Positions 7,680-9,888 of a stretch of DNA of 9,888 bases are shown here, in pieces. The translations under genes and the position numbers were made by a program. This DNA is from SURF-21 sp964462595. GTDB taxonomy: Bacteria; Actinomycetota; Geothermincolia; Geothermincolales; RBG-13-55-18. Under the pieces are notes generated by a model. The model made no database searches. It was given only the letters and a program-made list of their open reading frames with translations, and was not told the DNA's origin. Within the stretch, counting starts at the first letter, position 1, and each line of letters begins with the position of its first letter. The stretch is from assembly GCA_964462595.1 (NCBI GenBank), contig CAYWXM010000065.1, forward strand, positions 1 through 9,888, written 5' to 3'.

Positions 7680-7825
7680 GGCCGGGGGGTCACGCCCGGC
7701 TTCCGGCCTTTGGTTGTTAACCACCAGCCACCGGGGGTCAGGCCCGCACATTGCCACATGACTTTGCGGCCTGGTAGCGGGTAGAAACCTCTTCGAGTCA
7801 TGTGGAATGTGTAGGCGCTGACCCC
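7680..7825 (+). repeat. Composite repeat, complete (copy C)
   Basis: A short hairpin of CTTCC type (7680-7708), a linker, and a full 93-nt long hairpin (7733-7825). The hairpin differs from copy A (3513-3605) at one position, a C for T in the loop-side CTCTTCGAG. The complete palindromic arms are the same as in copy A. Confidence 0.85.
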
Positions 7826-7834
7826 TTTCCATGC

Positions 7835-7884
7835 AGCGGGTAGAAACCTCTTCGAGTCATGTGGAATGTGTAGGCGCTGACCCC
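7835..7884 (+). repeat. Long hairpin, right half only (copy D)
   Basis: AGCGGGTAGAAACCTCTTCG through GCGCTGACCCC repeats 7776-7825 exactly, with a period of 59 nt. The left arm is absent. With copy B (left half) and copy C (full) it makes a left-half / full / right-half arrangement. The remaining 7885-7961 holds no gene; I see only a weak stem near 7914-7943. Confidence 0.8.
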
Positions 7885-7961
7885 TGGACCGCGGGAGGGG
7901 TTCCACTAACTATGAGCTGAGGGTTTGCTTTCTCGGCTTAGCTGCAATGGATTCCGTCGTG

Positions 7962-8195
7962 CTAAACATCCTTAATATAGCGATCATAATCTTCAACGGT
8001 AATGTCTATCTCCTTTAGAACCTCGCGGATCAGGGGCCGCGCAAGCGTACGACCGGCATGGTGGGGCAATGTTGTATATCTCCCATCAGGGTGGCGATAA
8101 AAGACATGGCTTCCCTTCTGCCTTACTTTTTGAAAGCCGAGGGAAAAGAGGAGCTTCTCCATCTTGGCAGCGCTCACCAAAACGAGCTTGGTCAA
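7962..8195 (-). CDS. hicA: HicA-family mRNA interferase toxin
   Basis: A 77-residue protein of the HicA/YcfA family: small double-stranded-RNA-binding-fold ribonucleases that cleave mRNA and are blocked by HicB. Seen: KMEKLLFSLGFQKVRQKGSH followed by VFYRHPDGR. The GSH histidine (H30) sits where the family's catalytic His lies, followed by a basic strand and TTLPHHAGRTLARPLIREVLKEI, the usual HicA tail. The TTG start at 8195 overlaps the hicB stop by 4 nt (TTGA) and has GAGGT 6 nt upstream, so translation is probably coupled. An ATG at 8162 would delete family sequence. The length is within the usual range and the gene looks intact. Confidence 0.88.
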   Translation of the reverse strand: MTKLVLVSAAKMEKLLFSLGFQKVRQKGSHVFYRHPDGRYTTLPHHAGRTLARPLIREVLKEIDITVEDYDRYIKDV

Positions 8196-8413
8196 AGAGC
8201 TACCTCAATCTGCTGGATCCCTATAAACTCGGGGATCAGGTCGCGGCTTTCAGGATCCATCTCCTCGAGGCACAATTCCAGCACCTCTTGCAGGTTATGC
8301 CGCAGTTCATCCAGGGTTTCTGCCTGGGTATGCGCACCAGGAACGCCAGGCACCACGGCAACGAAGAGATTCGTTTCCTGGTCCTTTTCAATATAGGCAG
8401 TCAGCTTATGCAT
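8192..8413 (-). CDS. hicB: HicB-family antitoxin, short form
   Basis: A 73-residue antitoxin expected to bind and block HicA. MHKLTAYIEKDQETNLFVAV followed by VPGVPGAHTQAETLDELRHN is the typical HicB partial RNase-H-like N-domain, including the P.VPG.H..A.T..E...N signature. The protein ends soon after this domain, so the C-terminal DNA-binding helix-turn-helix or ribbon-helix-helix of longer HicB proteins is absent. Autorepression by HicB alone is therefore doubtful. The ATG at 8413 has AGGAGAGG about 7 nt upstream; longer upstream extensions would read through the promoter. It is the first gene of the hicB-hicA operon, the antitoxin-first order. Confidence 0.88.
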   Translation of the reverse strand: MHKLTAYIEKDQETNLFVAVVPGVPGAHTQAETLDELRHNLQEVLELCLEEMDPESRDLIPEFIGIQQIEVAL

Positions 8414-8442
8414 TTCATATCCTCTCCTATGATCGTCTTTTA

Positions 8443-8472
8443 ATATTAGATTATGGTAGTGAGATTTTCCAA
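8443..8472 (-). promoter_or_regulatory. hicBA promoter with tandem octamer
   Basis: Minus strand: TTGGAA (8467-8472), an 18-nt spacer and TAATAT (8443-8448), placing transcription start about 20-25 nt before hicB. A tandem octamer AATTATCC (8471-8478, 8479-8486, plus-strand reading) touches the -35 and could be an operator. The AT-rich stretch contrasts with the GC-rich surroundings. Confidence 0.5.
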
Positions 8473-8557
8473 TTATCCAATTATCCATAGAGCCTGCAGT
8501 GCCCAGATCGGACATCGATGCAGATCCTGCAATCGATCAAACAAGGTCTTGAAATGC

Positions 8558-8590
8558 TCGGCCGGGGGGTCACGCCCGGAAATCGGCCGA
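8558..8590 (+). repeat. Short hairpin repeat, copy 7 (AAAT type)
   Basis: TCGGCCGGGGGGTCACGCCC then GGAAATCGGCCGA, with perfect TCGGCCG/CGGCCGA arms. It is identical to 9747-9779. It lies upstream of the hicBA promoter and just before the coding remnant at 8613. Confidence 0.8.
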
Positions 8591-8612
8591 CGTCCGCCTG
8601 GGGAGCAGGGGT

Positions 8613-8717
8613 CACATTCTGCGTGCATTAGCGGAAATGGGAATTCTGGAGGCAGAGAAACGAGGCCGAAAGATTATTTACAGGCATCCAGCCCTGATAA
8701 ATGTTCTCATTGCATAA
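8613..8717 (+). pseudogene. Remnant of a winged-helix DNA-binding protein (3' end only)
   Basis: In the frame of 8616 the sequence reads ILRALAEMGILEAEKRGRKI then IYRHPALINVLIA and a TAA at 8715. This resembles the recognition-helix and wing end of ArsR-type winged-helix regulators (LRALAE.GIL...RRGR...Y). There is no start codon or N-terminal half: the frame runs directly into GGGGTCA (8609-8614), the end motif of the local repeats, and the hairpin before it. It is most likely a gene cut off by a repeat insertion or an associated deletion. The match is by eye and short. Confidence 0.4.
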
Positions 8718-8917
8718 TGTTCGTTATTCTCATACGTGCAATATGCCGATGTTCTTCCTGAAACTCGATTCCTACCCATTAACATGTCTACAAGATCGAC
8801 ATATTACCTTAAACATGTCTATAGATTTGAAAATAGTAGACACGAGCAGCTTCGCAATGACATAAGAGGGGTGACCGCAAGGGGGGCTACCAGGCTTCTT
8901 TGTCGATTACCGGACGA
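8718..8917. other. AT-rich intergenic stretch with AACATGTCTA direct repeats
   Basis: No credible gene. AACATGTCTA occurs at 8781-8790 and 8812-8821, 31 nt apart (about three helical turns), and TGTCTA (8816-8821) is inverted as TAGACA at 8837-8842. Such spacing fits a regulator-binding region, possibly left from the lost winged-helix gene. The base composition is lower in GC than in the flanking large genes, which suggests foreign origin. Confidence 0.3.
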
Positions 8918-9271
8918 TTATTCCTGCGTTGTCTCCAGATCAGCGGCGACTTGCTCGATGGCCGGTCTCAGCTTCGGGATTCGCTCCGCTATGACCACCC
9001 ATACGGCCTCCAGGTCCACACGAAAATATGCATGGGTCACCTTGTCACGCATTCCCGCCATCTCTTTCCATGGGATATCCGGGTAGCGATCACGAACGGG
9101 ATCCGGAACATGTTTGCTTGCCTCACCGATTATCTCAACCGATCTCAAGGCCGCATTGATCGTCTTCTTGTCCCCCGAGAATTGCTCGAACTCCATGCCC
9201 CGGACGAACTCCTCGGCATCCTTCATGTTCTCTAATATATCCCGAACGTAGATCAGAACGTTGCGACTCAT
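8918..9271 (-). CDS. hepT: HepT-like HEPN-domain toxin (DUF86 family)
   Basis: A 117-residue all-helical HEPN protein, the toxin of the HepT/MntA pair: a ribonuclease that is silenced when its partner adds AMP to a conserved tyrosine. Seen: the complete RX4HXY motif, R75-DKVT-H80-A-Y82, inside GMRDKVTHAYFRVD. N-terminal helices include DILENMKDAEEFV, and IGEASKHVP precedes the characteristic PDIPWKEMAGMRDK block. H80 and R75 are the expected catalytic pair and Y82 the expected modification site. The ATG at 9271 overlaps the mntA stop by 4 nt (ATGA), so the two are co-translated. The length is normal and no damage is visible. Confidence 0.92.
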   Translation of the reverse strand: MSRNVLIYVRDILENMKDAEEFVRGMEFEQFSGDKKTINAALRSVEIIGEASKHVPDPVRDRYPDIPWKEMAGMRDKVTHAYFRVDLEAVWVVIAERIPKLRPAIEQVAADLETTQE

Positions 9272-9561
9272 ATGGCTACCATCTCTCGCAATACTGTCTC
9301 CCGAAGCTCCTCCCGCAACGAACGCCTTGGCACCAGATCGACTTTCATTCCCAGGGCTTCACTCAGAAATATCTCCGCGCCAACCAGCTCGAGAAGGCTT
9401 ATGGGGCGGAGGACCTCCACCAGGATGTCCAGATCGCTTTCCGTCCGCTGCTCGCCCCGCACATAGGAACCGAATATACCGACCACTCGAATGCCATATC
9501 TCTCGTCCAGATAGCCCTGCTGTTCACGAAGAGCAGCACTGATATCTTGCAAAGTTTTCAT
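9268..9561 (-). CDS. mntA: MntA-like minimal nucleotidyltransferase antitoxin
   Basis: A 97-residue MNT-fold protein expected to AMPylate HepT. The active-site pattern is complete: G31-S32 then D43 and D45 in GSYVRGEQRTESDLD, the GSX10DXD motif, with a third carboxylate D75 in MKVDLVPRR. It ends VLREMVAI, overlapping hepT. I chose the ATG at 9561, where family similarity begins (MKTLQDI); GGTGG lies 8 nt upstream. The reading frame continues upstream to 9648, but those residues (cysteine- and tryptophan-containing) do not look like the family. It is the first gene of the operon. Confidence 0.9.
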   Translation of the reverse strand: MKTLQDISAALREQQGYLDERYGIRVVGIFGSYVRGEQRTESDLDILVEVLRPISLLELVGAEIFLSEALGMKVDLVPRRSLREELRETVLREMVAI

Positions 9562-9611
9562 AATCGCTACCACCATTGCCGCATGGATACACTTCCAGCA
9601 TTTCACGATAG

Positions 9612-9620
9612 ATTTTACCA
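9612..9620 (-). promoter_or_regulatory. Possible extended -10 for mntA-hepT
   Basis: Minus strand TGGTAAAAT is a TGnTANNNT extended -10, which would start transcription about 44 nt before the mntA ATG. The -35 region is poor, as is common with extended -10 promoters. The neighbouring DNA is AT-richer than average. Confidence 0.3.
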
Positions 9621-9674
9621 GATATGGCCCGGTATTATTCGCCATCAAACAAGGCGCCGTTCACGAACTCGTAC

Positions 9675-9703
9675 TCTCCCCCGCCGACACGGTCAGTTCC
9701 GCC
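9675..9703 (-). pseudogene. 29-nt fragment identical to the helicase 3' coding end
   Basis: Bases 9675-9703 equal 3881-3909 in the same orientation. On the minus strand both read AELTVSAGE in frame; the helicase continues with KW, whereas here STSS and a stop follow. Homology stops abruptly at both ends. A 29-nt exact match is too long for chance in 10 kb. It is probably a scrap of a second helicase copy or a recombination footprint. Confidence 0.45.
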
Positions 9704-9746
9704 GGCGGATAAGGCGATGTGGTCCGACTTCCGGCCTTTGGCTTCA

Positions 9747-9779
9747 TCGGCCGGGGGGTCACGCCCGGAAATCGGCCGA
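9747..9779 (+). repeat. Short hairpin repeat, copy 8 (AAAT type)
   Basis: It is identical to 8558-8590, with TCGGCCG/CGGCCGA arms. Immediately before it, 9727-9741 (ACTTCCGGCCTTTGG) is the tail of a CTTCC-type copy without its front half, so a second, truncated repeat is joined here. Confidence 0.8.
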
Positions 9780-9799
9780 AGTCTGCAAACGATGCCTGG

Positions 9800-9888
9800 G
9801 GCCTGGGGAAGTCAGGACTTGTCATGCCGGTAGCTGCGCCCTCCTCCTCTCGCACGGTATTCCCCGGCACGCAAGTCGCTGACCCCCA
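9800..9888. repeat. Long-hairpin repeat, right-end copy (lacks its last two bases)
   Basis: The left arm GGCCTGGGG AA GTCAGGACTTG is at 9800-9821. The rest equals 3-86 of the window-start copy, and bases 9803-9888 equal 1-86 without mismatch. It is preceded by an extra GCCTGGG (9794-9800). The missing final bases are exactly those present in the start copy. Confidence 0.8.

Noticed and set aside
7776..7825. Possible tRNA 3' half (CTTCGAGTC resembles a T-loop)
   Set aside because: The flanking bases do not form a T-stem or acceptor stem. They pair instead with the left half of the 93-nt hairpin.
7583..7884. Possible CRISPR array
   Set aside because: The repeats are 59 to 98 nt apart, of unequal type, and separated by no unique spacers of constant length. 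No cas gene is present. They are hairpin elements.
7914..7943. Possible terminator after hicA
   Set aside because: AGCTGAG/CTTAGCT forms only a 7-bp stem with a wobble pair and a long loop, and there is no T-tract on the minus strand.
9562..9648. N-terminal extension of mntA to 9648
   Set aside because: The extra 29 residues do not resemble the nucleotidyltransferase family and would cover the likely promoter. The ATG at 9561 fits family length.
8535..9655. Shared ATCAAACAAGG upstream of hicB (8535-8545) and mntA (9645-9655)
   Set aside because: An 11-nt match without flanking similarity can arise by chance in about 10 kb. It is too weak to call a common regulatory site.

Overview
The window is GC-rich, bacterial, and made of accessory DNA. 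It holds two large genes, two small toxin-antitoxin operons and an unusually dense set of hairpin-forming intergenic repeats. The exported protein with 'LAEGYTGG.FDTWVLVQNPG' repeats, the high GC and the TTG starts suggest an uncultivated actinobacterium-like lineage. That is recall-based inference and is not proven by the sequence.

Layout: (1) 1-231, repeats and a possible promoter. (2) 232-3414 (+), a 1060-residue exported protein with four tandem 106-residue repeats, a long beta-rich middle and an IPT/TIG-like domain. (3) 3415-3815, no gene: short hairpin repeats, a 93-nt long hairpin and a 134-nt element with 23-nt terminal inverted repeats (TIRs). (4) 3816-7469 (-), a single-chain SWIM zinc-finger plus Snf2 helicase. 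(5) 7470-7961, a helicase leader carrying a tandem T-box-like motif, then the same repeat families again, partly in a half/full/half array. (6) 7962-8413 (-), a hicB-hicA toxin-antitoxin pair. (7) 8414-8917, a promoter, one short hairpin, a decayed winged-helix coding remnant and an AT-rich stretch. (8) 8918-9561 (-), an mntA-hepT nucleotidyltransferase/HEPN pair with complete catalytic and target motifs. (9) 9562-9888, a 29-nt copy of helicase coding sequence, another short hairpin and a terminal repeat identical to the window start.

The minus-strand genes form three transcription units: helicase, hicBA and mntA-hepT. The two toxin-antitoxin pairs are each translationally coupled by 4-nt overlaps. 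A helicase, two toxin-antitoxin modules and gene relics, all separated by repeats, resemble a plastic defence/stability island, but no complete named defence system is present. The strongest unexplained signal is the repeat community. Several hairpin families share GGGGTC...GACCCC-type ends, lie only between genes, run in one orientation and sit on both sides of the helicase. The first and last 86 nt are identical, so the molecule is either circular (about 9.8 kb) or a contig cut at a dispersed repeat.
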